From: Apus apus
Taxonomy: Eukaryota > Chordata > Aves > Apodiformes > Apodidae
Length of the DNA: 64,000 nt
NCBI RefSeq assembly: GCF_020740795.1
Contig: NC_067289.1
Span: 18,025,608 to 18,089,607, forward strand
Reading direction: 5' to 3'
The position numbers and the translations under genes were made by a program. The notes under the pieces are model-generated. The model worked only from the letters and a program-made list of their open reading frames with translations, was not told the origin of the DNA and did not search any database. Of the stretch, positions 42,301-54,700 are shown piece after piece (positions within the stretch are counted from its first letter, which is position 1; every line of letters starts with the position of its first letter).

Positions 42301-44269
42301 GGCTCATGGTAGCCAGGAGCTTGGGGTAGGCTGGCTTGCCTTAGATTCTGCAATTCAGACATACCCATGGCAACACCCTGGAAGTCAAGACAGAAGAACA
42401 TAATGTAGCTCTCCCTAAGATCAGTCTAGACTCAAATGGCAGTGGGAAGGCACTTCTCTGCTTTTCTCATCTACGGTTGCACCTTACAACTGAACTTAAA
42501 TTGACAAAAAAGCCCAAACCACAAAATGGGTATGCACACTGGGACTAGCATTAATCTGCATTTTATATTTAATTATATTTCACTTGGATTTCATGGAATC
42601 ATCTATTTTTTATCTGCCCTGCTAAGAAGCCTCAGCAAAGCAGTTAAGGATGATTTTCCATACATTACAAGATGGGAGTTCATAATGTAGAGGAAATTAG
42701 TAAGGTGGAGAGATCAAATCATAAGTCAGTCAAAGCTGGAAGCAAAGTCCAAATGTCCTGATTCCCAGGAAAAAAGATTGAACAGCCAGAACAATTTCTG
42801 AACATGGAAGTACTGAGAAAAACTTCCACCAGACCTGCAGCTACTTTAAAAATTGCTAATTTGTAACTCAGGCAGACAACTAAAAGTTGTAGCAAAGGTG
42901 AATTTTTCAAGGAATGTTTTTAATTATAATTAAAATGCATAAAATCAGGTCTTCTAGAAAATACCTGTGAGTCTACTGATGTAAGTACTACCTTAGTAAG
43001 CTCATGAACACTCTTGAATGTGAAGTTCCTTGTGCTCTTAAGTATTTGTAACATCGGGCCTTAATTTATTATGAGTTTTATATTAAACTAATTTAAAAAC
43101 AAAAGACCATGCTGATTTCAGTACCTTTTTAATTAGGACCTAACCAAGAAGAGGTTAAAACTGATTTATGTCTAGTATGTTATTCAGTGAACAAAAGAAT
43201 CAAGCAGATAAATACTTGTTTAAAAGAATCTTATGTACAACTTGTTAAGTAGATAAAACTAAACACAACACTCCCCTAATCACAGTCAATCCCCCCCCAG
43301 ATCCTGCAACACAGAAAAACAGCAATAATCACAGACCCCAGGGAAAACCAAGCCACTAAAAAATCCTGCCTCTGCCCTGAGGAATCTACTGCAATCAATT
43401 AATCTCTGAGATTATTGTTACATGTTGCAATAATTCTCAAGAAGGTCTAATTTGTGTCTTCAGCTTGCAGGAGGGCTGTCGCAGCATGTTATAGTGATGG
43501 CAATTAACTAACTCAAGGAAACAGCATTTTCTGGTTTGGCTTTGTCTCCCCTGCCCTGGTTCACGTGGCCCAGGCAATGTTCATGGCTGCTCACACTGGC
43601 CACTTTGCAGCTATCCTCAATTTTAAATTCATGCTTTTCAGAAAGATTCACAGTATCCAGGCAACTAATGTCTTGGGATAGCTGAATTCACACAGTTCCA
43701 TAAACTTAAGACGCCCTTAATTTTACTGTCTCAGAACCACCAGCACAATTAGATGCTTCACAGGGCAGACCTGATTGTCCTCTCCAAATACTACTTGAAC
43801 TCTCCACACTCCATATAAGCTTAGAGATGATTTTCAGTTAAATGAGAAGTGATTCAAACCCTTTTCTATAAAAGCACACATAAAACATTTGAACATCCAA
43901 TCCACCACGAAGAATGGCTCAAGTCTTAATTTCTTTGTGCTGTGTGCAATTGTACCAGTCATGTAACATAAACACAGCAGCTTACTTCAATTGCTCCCAG
44001 TTCAGCAGACCAGAGAACAAGAATCAAATCTCAAACCTTTGTCCTTCAAAACTAGCAGCAGCTTCACACCACCGTGAGTGAGCTTTATCAGCAACCAGTC
44101 TCCTTCCCCTGGTCTTCTCGCTGCCAAAAGTCTGCAATAGATAGAGAAAGCTTTCCTGGGGAAAAACAACTGTCTGGGATACTGGTACAAGCTGTGATTT
44201 AACCCTAGCAACCTCTTTTTCTAGCTGATCTCTGCTACCGCAGTGTGGAAGGGGTCCCATGAGAAAACT

Positions 44270-45720
44270 CCTCTAAAGCTGCGGCCCTGAGACTTCACCT
44301 TCCCCAGGTCTCGGTGGCTGTTCAGCAAATGCGTTCTGCCTCCTTCGCAAATCCATCCCAAGCAGCCCGCGGGCTTCTCCCGTCTCACCTCTTCTTAAGT
44401 TCATGCGTTTAGAGCGAGAGCTGCCTCGGGGTGCGCATCTGCCTGCCCTCCGCACGGCGAGCACGGCCCGGCAGGAGCAGGCTGCGACGCGTTCACACCG
44501 AGCCCTCGCGAAACATTTTCATTTTGGCGTATGGAGGAAAAAAAACACCCCAAAAAACCACAAGGAGTTTTCGCGACACAAAAGCGGTCGCGGGATGACT
44601 GCGGGTCCCCGGGGGTAAAGAGCGGGAGGGCTGCGAAGGAGCCGGGCGGTCGGCGGGACCCCATCGCACCTGGGCCCCCGACAACCGCCCCGACCCCGCC
44701 GCTGCTCGGGAGCCAACCCCGTTCCCGACCCCGCAGGAACGAGAGGGGAGCCGGGACGGGGCCCTTCCCCCGCCTCCCCTTCCTGCTGCGGCCCGGGGCC
44801 CCTGCAGCGCAGCCCCCCCCCCCCAGCTCCGTGCAACGACCGACATCGGCGCCGCAGCCCCAACCGCCACCCTGCGGGCCCGGCCGGTGCCCGCCGCTCC
44901 CCGCACAGCCGGACGGCGCCGGGAGCGGGACGAGGCCACCCCCCGCGGCAGGGGAGGCTGCCGAGCCGCCCCCGGTGAGGGCTCCCGCCCGCTCCGGGGA
45001 TGCGCCGCACTGCGCATGAGCGGGAGGCGGCGGAAGGGCCCGTGAGGAGCCGGGAGCTGCCGCCGCCGCCGAAGGAAGCCGTTGCCGTCGCCACCCTCAG
45101 TCTCCGCCTGAACCGGGAGGGAAGAGGCCTGCGCAGCCCTCAACATGGTGAGTGCCCTCCTGGGTCGCCCTTCGGCCCGGCCCGGCGCCTCGGGGCTGGC
45201 CGGCCGCGGCGGCGCCGCGGGGGCAGCTGGGGCCTAGTCGCGGCGGGCTGGGGTGTCCGGGAGCGGCTCGACGGGAGCGGCGAAGGGGCCGGTCCCGGGG
45301 GCCCCGCAGCCGGAGCGTGATGGCCTGGAGACCCTGGGCTCCTCGGCCCTCCTACCAAGCAGGGCGGGCGGAGAGGGCGTGTGGGGCCCGGGAAGGGCGG
45401 TGCGGTGTACTGGGGCCGCGGGGCGGGCGGGCAGGAGGCTGCTCCTGGGCAGGGGCGAGCGCCGGGGCCTAGGTGGGGGGCGCCGGGATCCCGGCGAGGC
45501 CTTCGACCTGCGGGGCCCTGTCAGAGCTGCTCACAACGAGATAGGTGCTCGCTTGAAGTTCGTAGGAGGGTTCAGGCACCTTTGTACGGGACAGGGGCAC
45601 CTTGGTCTGTGCCCTGTGAGGGGTGGTGAGCAGCAGCGGCGGGAGAGAGCGCAGGGGGGTGCCAGGAACCAGGGGGCTACTTGGAGTTTTTCGCAGTATT
45701 TCAGGCAGCTCGGGGCCCAT
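44270..45720 (+). promoter_or_regulatory. CpG island promoter of DCUN1D1
   Basis: Very GC- and CpG-rich DNA surrounding DCUN1D1 exon 1, with no TATA box. CTGCGCATGAGC at 45010-45021 differs by one base from the NRF-1 consensus and sits about 125 bases before the start codon. A 13-base C run lies near 44814. ATGs at 45000 and 45016 would start upstream frames if the transcript begins before them. Divergent transcription from such islands is common, but no antisense gene can be shown. Confidence 0.85.
45145..45147 (+). CDS. DCUN1D1: DCUN1D1 coding exon 1: initiator ATG only
   Basis: ATG followed at once by gtgagt, so exon 1 contributes only Met. The context caacATG has A at -3. Exon 2 continues with [10 protein letters not shown], the known second to eleventh residues. 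Confidence 0.88.
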
Positions 45721-48700
45721 TAAGCACTGTCAGTTCTCTGGGAAACCTGGGTGTATTGATCCTTCTTGAACTGGGATTATGTTGGGGAATTTCTGCATAA
45801 TCGTTTTGTGGTTTTGTTAAGGCTTCATGTGTGAAGGCAGAACTATCGACACTATTTTCTCCGTACTATGTTTTTCCTTATAGTGGACAATTTACTGTGG
45901 ACTCTCAAATCAACTGACTTCCTCTCTTCCCTCTTCTAGAGGGAAACCACAGCGGTTGGAACAAAATTTGCTATTTTTGTTTGCCTAAACAAAAGAAAAA
46001 GACATTCTTTAGCTTTGAATAAGGGCCCTTATTGGTCTCTTACACAGTGTCTTATGCACCCAAAGGGAACATATTTATAGTCACACTTCTAGGCTTTCTC
46101 TGTTTAAAAAAAGTTACACAGCTTTAGCTGTACCTGTACTGTTTAAAGTAGTGCTTTTCTATAGCAGCTATATTGTCTTAGGAATGGTGTAGAAAGGAGT
46201 CTGAGATCTACTGGTGTACACTTAGTAGTGTAAAGCTATACCTGCAGTTAATATTACTCTGGCAAGCAGTGTTAAAAGTGTATTAAAAAAATTAAAATGT
46301 CACCTTTAACGGATAGAGTTATGTTGGCATGAAAATTCAGTCGGCCAGAAGTTAAATTAGTGGTACAGTATGCAGACCTCAAATAAACTTGTCACTGTGT
46401 TACCATTATAGTTTTTAATTGAATAGTTTGATGTAGATCTTCACTTGAGATCTTTTAATAGGGGTTTAAAACTAAAGTCTGGGTAAAGTTGATGCTGTAG
46501 AGGTATCTTGTAATTCTGGAGTTCTGTGACTGTCTCAGCACAGTAGTATTACACAACTTTTACAAAGACTTTTTTTCCATAAAAATCACCTAGATCTGCC
46601 TCACAGTATATCCAGTGTGGGTATGCAAAGTACACAGTTGATGTCCTGTACTTATTCGCTGGCTATGGGGTTAGAAATTTAAATTGAACAGTAAGTGAGT
46701 AAGTAAGTGGCAATATAAGAGAAATAGTGAGGCACATTATTCTAAGAATAGCTTTTTGTGAGGAACAGCAGAATCCTGTCTGCTTAGTCTTCTTGGAAGT
46801 ACCTAACCGAAGAACTAGCAGATACATTCTGTGGAATGATACTGTACTGATAGATTTGTATTTATCAGACTGGAGGAAGTACCTGAATGCTCTAGCCATG
46901 GCCCCAAGCATAGTTGTTAGGCACTATGCAACAGCTGTTTTCTAGGTTGTGCTTGTTGACTCTCAACACCCAGGTGAAAGGATGACATAGACACTGAAGT
47001 GGGACTAAATGACAGGCTGCAGCTTTTATAAGCAGTAAATACAGGTATGAATTGTTTCTAGCAGAGAGGTGTAGGTTTCTGTACCCATGCTTGTGGTATG
47101 TCAAAATCCGCTGTACAGTTAGAGGAGGAGACATCTTCAGACATCTGAAGATGTCCATCCAGAAACATGAGATTCGATGTCCTATTTTTCTGCCTCTATG
47201 CACTACTGCTCTGGCTAGTCCTTCTGGTCGCTATAGCAGGTTCTTGGGGCTGGGTTACTTGTCCAGCACAGCAAATGCTGTGGCAGAGGCTCCTGCAGCT
47301 GGGCACTGGCTCCTGCTGGCCAATGCAGTACAGGCAGTTAGAGCACTTCTGGCTCTGACTTGGTCTCACCAGTGCTTGCAGGACACAAGTTTCCTGGCTT
47401 CGAACTTTGTTCCAATATCTGGAAGGGAGACCATTATAGCAGCCTGTTAGGCTCACTGTAGCCATTTAGGTAACTTGAAAAGTGTTTTCTGTCCAGTGCT
47501 CAGGTACACCACCCTGGCAGTGTTCCTTGGATTATTCATAGCAGTCTGCCTCTCTTACCCACATTTGCATTTGAGCTGAGTAGCGCCAGTAGAAGTGGTC
47601 TCCGTCACCATATCTGTCGGTTTGCGACTGCTTCATCCCGTCACGAGGACAAGTAATGGGCCTGCAAATCAAAGAGAGAGCAGCAAGCTGGTCCATTATG
47701 CTCTAAACCATCTTCTCTGAGGAGCAGAGCTACTACCTGTACTATTCTGAATGATCTAATGAGTTTAGGATTGTGTGTGATAATCAAGGCAAGTGTGCAA
47801 GCCTCCATATCTTTATCCAGAGCCAAATGTTCACCTTACCTCTATTTATATTATGTATTATATTACTCAGTTTATGTTCTCTGAAGAATATTTCTATGCT
47901 TATAAATACATAATTTCTTATTGCAAACCTCAGGTGACAGGAAGTTGTAAAAATTTAGTATTACAAGAATTTCATGTCTGACGCTGTCTCTTGTAATGTC
48001 ATTGTACCTCATGACATTGTTATGTAGTGTTTAACTCAACAAGCTATTCTACGGGGTTATTTTGTATGGTGCATATTCATGTCTGTAGTATTTTGTTGAT
48101 ATTAAAAGGTTTTGGTTTTGGTTCTCCCATAGTAAAACTTGTAAATTCTTGGCATTATGCTTAGAATGGAGTAGCCTGAGTACTCGACAAGATGGTGCAT
48201 GATCTTGTTTCCTTTCCCAGCTTACCAGAGAACCCTTTGAACTTTCACTGTAAAATCACTTTTAACTACAGCCATGAAAAAATTACTCAGGAATATGAAC
48301 GACTTGGAGAACAAGGTGTGAAATTTACTATGTATCTTTTGATATTTTACTCATGTTTTATGGTGCCAATGCAAATACAAGGTATGAATCCAGCTTCTAA
48401 TGGCTGAATAGAGCTTGTGCCCTGGACCAGAGTTAAGAATGCTAAAAAACCTGACAGCTTTATTTTTTTTTTTTTAATTGAAAAAGCCCTGCTTTTTGGT
48501 GTTTCTTTCACCTCTCAGGTTAACATGAATTACCTTAAAATACCATTACAACTACTGCATTTTTCTGAATAGCTATATATTGATTTATATGAAAGACTTG
48601 CTGCCTCTATGCAAGTACCAAAATGATTTTATACACTGAAACAACATTAAGAACATTAGAGGGTGTAAAAAGCAACTTTGATTTTACGTTGCTTGTGATT

Positions 48701-51700
48701 TTATTTTTTTTTTTCCTTGGTTTTTATGTCTCAACAGACCTTGTGAATTTTTAAGGTTTGTTCTGTTCCACTGCAGGCAAATGGATTTCACATCAGTTTG
48801 AAGAAGCAGCTTAAAAATGTCGTGGCAATTGTACGATATTTGTCCTTTTTCCAAGAAACTGCTGTAGAAAATAAAATGTACTTGAAGGGCATATTTGCTT
48901 GTTTAGATTATGCAGAAACTATGGCTATTTACTTCAATTGTTGTTGCCTTTAACTTGAATTTTATGGTTTTTTTGGTATTATATATGTATGACATCACAG
49001 TTGGTGGATTAAAATGTAATTCAGTGTATTCACAGATTTCTTGTTTTGTGATTAACTTTTCCTTATCAAAGAAAAATACTAATGATTTTGCCTTTTAAGC
49101 TTTAGCCACATATTTGTTGAATAAAAGCAGTAAACCAGATTATTTGCAGGTGACTTGTATGTTCCTTTAATGGATGCAGCCCAATGTGGAATGATTCAGA
49201 CACTGTAAGGGAGCAATGTTCTCTTGACCATTAGTCTTGCATAAAGACACGACAGAACTGTCAGTCATGACCTGTAGGGTTATTATATGCACAAGCCTGG
49301 TCTTCTGTACTTGAGCTGATGTCACCGGGGTCCTTTGAAAGTGCAGAGATGCTTCCCACAGCCTGAACTCTTGCTAGAGCATACAAGCCTAGACTTTGTG
49401 CAGGTTGGTACTATTTTAGAAAAGACCTTTACATGTCACATGCATGAAAACTTAACAGTCCTAACTGAAACAAAAGCAGAGATGTCACATCTTTCGGATT
49501 CCTTTAATTAGCAGGAATCAGATCATCTCTTAAGCAGTGGCTGGAAAGGGAAAGGTGAAAAGCAGTTACTCATTAATGAGTGTGTTAATGGCTTCTTTGG
49601 GGACCATAAGGAATTTCCAGCAGGGATACCTCAAACTGGTGGTACACTGCTTGTCTGGCTGGCAACTGCCTATAACCTAGGAGCCAAGTCCAATAATTTT
49701 TCATAGGAATCATCAGCTCTCTAGTCCAGGCAGTGAGAGATGAAGGTTATGTCTGTTTCCCTTGGACATCACCCAGGAGAGTAGAGCCCTCATAAAGCTA
49801 TCAGGTATCCAGAAGGTGTTGGTGACCAGTGTACAAACCTGGTCTTTGAATCTGAGGTGACTAAAAATTGAGTGAAGAAGATAAGGAGAAAGAATTGTGT
49901 AGTCAGAGTTGACAGATCAGTTCTAGCATTCTTTTTTTCCCCCCTCTACACTGAGAAAGTTTACTCCCCTACAAGGCAGGAGCTGCAGTCTGAGACTGGG
50001 GAAAAACAAACTTTTTGGGGAAAAGCACAAATGTTTTCATGCTTAATCTTTCACTGAAGTATCTCATACTCATCACTGTCAAGGATGGGTTATTATGAGT
50101 TAGAATTATCAAATTTGGAGGGGCAAATTTTCATTTAAAAATTAATATATCATCACATGTTCATTGGAAAGATATAATATTACATTTTTAAAAATCTACA
50201 CAATGTAGCTTTTCAGTTAGAGAAGTTACCCTGTGTTATAAAAGTAAGTTCATCTTCTGTCTCTTACAACATCCTTATTGTAAAAGGTAGCTTGGTTACC
50301 ATACAAACTTGATCAAAGGCTTGCAGATCTGAATTTTTCCTTTTACCCCAAGGGATAAGACTTACTAGAATATTTGCTGCATTTGTTTTCCATTGATTTT
50401 CACTTTTGTATTTTATCAAGAAAAATAAAATTGTCTTCCCTTTTACCTAGTGATATTTTAAATGGATTCCATTGCATTACAGCACATACAATTGCAGTAT
50501 AAAGTATTTGTTGCCTGATGACTGCAGGATTAGAGGTTATAAGGTGCTCTGGCTTCTGTATTGCACACTTAAAACAATAATAGTCTGTTAGAGCTCAGCT
50601 TCTAGAAATAGCCCTTAAGAGTGCAGAAGGCTTGGAACCTGTTCCTGCTTGGAGTGTGGGTTTTTAATGTGATGAAAGAAGAGCTATAATAGAATAATAA
50701 AACCTCAGCAGTAATTTCATCTCTTGCTGTCCTGTAGTAGACCTTCAAAGAGTTGTCCAGTCACTTAGGATGTGGAGTGTCTTGTCCACATTGGCGAGCT
50801 CCTGCGGAAACATTCATCACATAGAAAGAAAGGGCTTTGGCAGGTCTTCTCTAAAAATAGACTTGTATTTGACCAGTAAAATATAGTTACTCCAGAAAAA
50901 GATTATGGCTGAACAATGTGTTTTATCTACTCTTAATGTATTACTGAATGCTGTATGAATCAGTGGCATCAGCTACTTGACTCTTGGTAAATTCAGTATT
51001 CTTTTAAAAATGTTTTTATATTATTACTGTCACTTGAAGAGCCCCAAGCACAGGAAGATCTCATGTTCATATATATGGTTTAAATTTTATGTGTAATAAT
51101 TGGCATTCTCCTTTTATGTGACAACATGCAAAACCAACTAGGTTTTGTGGTCTTGGTCTTCTGTGGTGAAACACTTGTAAACCTGTTCCTTGATTTTGTT
51201 GTATGTGATAGCTTTTAGAGTTTACCCTTGCAAGAGTAGGGCAGAAAAAAGCCTCTGCAGGTTTTACAGCATATACTCCGGAGTTTTTTCAGTGTTACAA
51301 GGGCTATGTGTAGTTACGTGCAAATGTTAAAAAACTTACACAAACAAAAACCTAGTGATTAAAGAAACCTGCTTTGTCAAAAAGAAAGAAAATAAGAGAA
51401 AAGTTAAGGTCTTAGGTGTGATTGTGCCCTTTAGTGCAGCAGAATCTGTGGTGATGCAGCAGTCTTGGCTGTGGAACTGATTTGAGGAAGCTGGTACAGA
51501 AAATTAGCCTTGGGATTGTTTTATCTGCAATTGGGATTTCACTTAATGGTTTATTTTCATATACCTGAGTTTACAATGTATTTTTAAAAACTTCATTTCT
51601 GGAAGTCGTTCCATGTGGCTTTGTAAGTGTATTTCGTGAGTTTGAGCTCACTAGTTGAGTGCTGAATGTCTGCTGTGAAACTTGAAGTGTCCTGAAGTTG

Positions 51701-54700
51701 TCAGCAGTGCTTCTTTGCAGGATCTGCTCCAAAGTCTTGACCTTACCTGGAACTTCTGAAAATCTGAGTTTCAGAAACATGTTTGTAGCAAAAGGTCCAA
51801 TGTAAGAAACTGAACTCGAGACACTGAGATAAAGCAGGAACATGTTATAACTTTAAAAGCAGTATAGCCTAACTGATATCACTGTGTGCAGTGTGCTAAA
51901 ATTCTATCTTCAGCTACGTGTTGTAGATACAGGGTTGTTTTGGTTTGGGGGGAAATATTTTTTTACAAAGGAACCTTAAATCAAAGGGTATTGGTCTATC
52001 TAACAGATTATGTTGGTATCAGTTTAAGCCAAATATGATGCTTTTAATATTTTTAAAAGGTGTAACTCTGACTGTTAAGAGTAGTAGTGTTCGCGGTCAC
52101 TGTCATCAAACAGCAGAAAACTAATTGTGACTTTTAGAGAAGATGAATTTGTGTTCTGAAGTCTTAGTTCTTTTTTTCTAATGATAATGTTATTGGACAG
52201 TAATTATCCTTAGGAACGAAGAGCTTGATCTCATACTGCTCCTTGAGCATTTGTTCTTTAGCTGAGGATAGTTTGTCACGTTCAGAGACTTTTTTTTTTG
52301 CACCTTTTTTCCCCCCATACTCCCTGAGAAGGAGACTTGGAAATTACAATAATGAACAGGATATAAAAGTTTTGGTTAGAATGCAAGGTAAACAACAAAT
52401 AAAGTATTTGTGTCATGTAAGAAATTCAATGCTGACTTAAAAGTCAGAACTCCTATTTACCAAATTGTAACGTGAGGAGTCTTTTTGCTTTGCACTTTAG
52501 AAGTGAATTTGGATTTAATGCAAGAGCTGTGAGATTGCTTTCTCTCAAGCAGCAGTCAGTTTTGTGTAACTTGAAATACTGAGTGTGTTTGTCCTCATAA
52601 AAAATATTCTTGGGTATCACTCTATGCCGATAAATTACTGGCAGCATTTTCTCCATTCAGTTTTGTGCTAGAGCAGAGAGGGATTTCTCTTGGTCTGGGC
52701 AGGAGGCCTGGAATTCCAGAGCTCTCACCTTGGCTACTCACTCGCCCACCTGCCTCCGGCAATATTTTACCCTTTTTTTTTTTTTAAATTTTGCTTCAGT
52801 TGCTGCACCTGTGAAATGGAGACAATGCTTCCTCACAGGAATGTTTTGCAAATTATGTAGGTGGAGTTGAGCACCTTCAAAGTGAAAGATCTCTAACAAC
52901 AACAACAAAAAAGTCCTTTGAGATATTTCTGTGTGCAGCTCCCCGAAATGGATGGCCCAGCATAGTGCCTTGCTGCCATCAAGAGGCACATCAAGAGATC
53001 CTGCTCCTGGCAGCCTGGTCTTGTGCTTGGTCCTGCACTAGCTGGTGTTGAGCTGGGCTGAGGGAATGGCAGCCTCCTCCAGGAATGGCGAGCTGCCACA
53101 CAGCCTGTTCTGCTGAGGCAATTAATCTATCAAATATTTTGATAGCCATGGGCTTTATTTAGGTATCTCAGCTGCCTGTTTTTGGTAGGTGCAGCATTCT
53201 TCTATTAAGAGGAAAATGAGGTTTTTCTTTTTAAAAAATAGAAATTGGTTTAAATAGAAAGGTGCCCCTTATAGCAGCTGTGTATCCATTTGCTCTGCCC
53301 TTCAGCTTTCCCTCCAAATATGCATAAGAATACCCATTTTTTTATTTCCATGAGTGCTTTGCCAGTATGAGTTTTGTGATGATTTAACTCAGTTTTGTTA
53401 CAATGTAAAGTACCTAGAGTAAAGGTATGTTTAAATTTTAAAAAAGCACAAGAGTAAGTGTTGGTTTGAGTGTATAACTGCCCTAACAGAGAAAGTCTAA
53501 TTGCTTGAGAAAATGATGAAAGGAACTGATGTAAAAATGCTAACAGTACTGGTGTGATTTTTTTTTTTTTTTTTTTTTTGTCCAGTATAACATTTCTAGT
53601 CACAGTATTGTCTGTTTTTACTAGAACAAGTTGAAATCATCACAGAAGGATAAAGTGCGTCAGTTTATGGTCTTCACGCAATCTAGTGAAAAGACAGCAG
53701 TGAGTTGTTTGTCCCAAAATGACTGGAAGTTAGATGTTGCAACAGACAACTTTTTCCAAAATCCTGAACTTTATATACGAGAGAGTGTTAAAGGATCATT
53801 GGACAGAAAGAAGTTAGAACAACTATATAACAGATACAAAGGTGAGTACCTGAATTTTAAGGCTTATTTCCTAGTTGTATGTGTGTATTCTTAACTGCAG
53901 TGTATCATGGGTAGCTGTGCTCTTGTGCTTGGAAATACTCTTTCAGCTTTGTTATTTTTATTACTAATAATATAAGTTACAAGGGGGAATGTATGTAGGG
54001 TTCTGCTTCACAGGAATTACGTGTTGTTACTTTGTGCTCTAAATAGATGTACTTTTATACAAGATTAGGGTCTGGAACTGGAATTGTGTGTACAGTGAGC
54101 AACTGTAATGGTTAATGTGGATTTTAGGTGATTCTTCTAGGGAAAGCACATCACTCAGGGCTCACTCCTGACAAAGTGGAAGCTTGCACACCAAGAATGG
54201 ATTCTACCTTCATTTTTAGTGACCTTGTGCTTAGTATCAGATAGATGAAACCAGAGCAGAAAACAAAGTCTCTTTATCTGTTATATAGCTGTTGTTGAAC
54301 AGATGATATCCTACCACAAGTAGTAAAGTGGATGCAGTACAGCAGAAAAATTTCTGTGTTTTAGCACTTAAAATAATAATCTAAAAACAAGTGCTACATT
54401 TCCTGTCAGCTTTCATATGCATGCATAATCCAAATACCATTTTCCTGAAGTCTTTGTTGGCTTGTGTTAGTAGATCTTTGTTAGTGCACTTGAAATGTAA
54501 GCATCTCACTTCCAGACCAGATGTTGATTCCTTTGTGGAAAGAGCAGTGTGTCAGGCTGACTTGGAATTGGTAATGGGGCAAAGTCACTTTCCTCTTGGA
54601 GGTTACTATGTCCGATCTCATGCATGCTGGTGATGCCAGAAAAAGCATAAAACTAATGTCTACTGGCTAGTTTATGGGCAGATTTGAGAATTGTATCAGT

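Larger units (their letters stand above)
36477..44269. other. MCCC1 3' UTR and intergenic DNA before DCUN1D1
   Basis: AT-rich, with only short unrelated open frames and no supported gene. It contains poly(A) signal candidates at 37227 and 39346. A block of higher GC at about 38750-39180 looks like either a regulatory element or an unrecognised old repeat. Confidence 0.6.
45148..53624 (+). other. DCUN1D1 intron 1
   Basis: An 8.5-kb intron, GC-rich only in its first 600 bases. It holds a 26-base palindrome at 47130, a MIR-like remnant at about 52690-52925, a small inverted repeat at 53127 and a 22-base T run at 53558. No coding sequence was recognised. Confidence 0.8.

Noticed and set aside
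44493-45146. Minus-strand frame of 217 residues and others upstream of DCUN1D1
   Set aside because: Same GC-rich composition effect; no domain, and it overlaps the promoter.
45253-45723. 156-residue Gly-rich frame just after DCUN1D1 exon 1
   Set aside because: Lies in intron 1 inside the CpG island and shows no resemblance to any family.
46690-46711. Series of gtaagtgagtaagtaagt in DCUN1D1 intron 1 as clustered splice donors
   Set aside because: A short tandem repeat that happens to contain donor consensus; no exon-like sequence precedes it.
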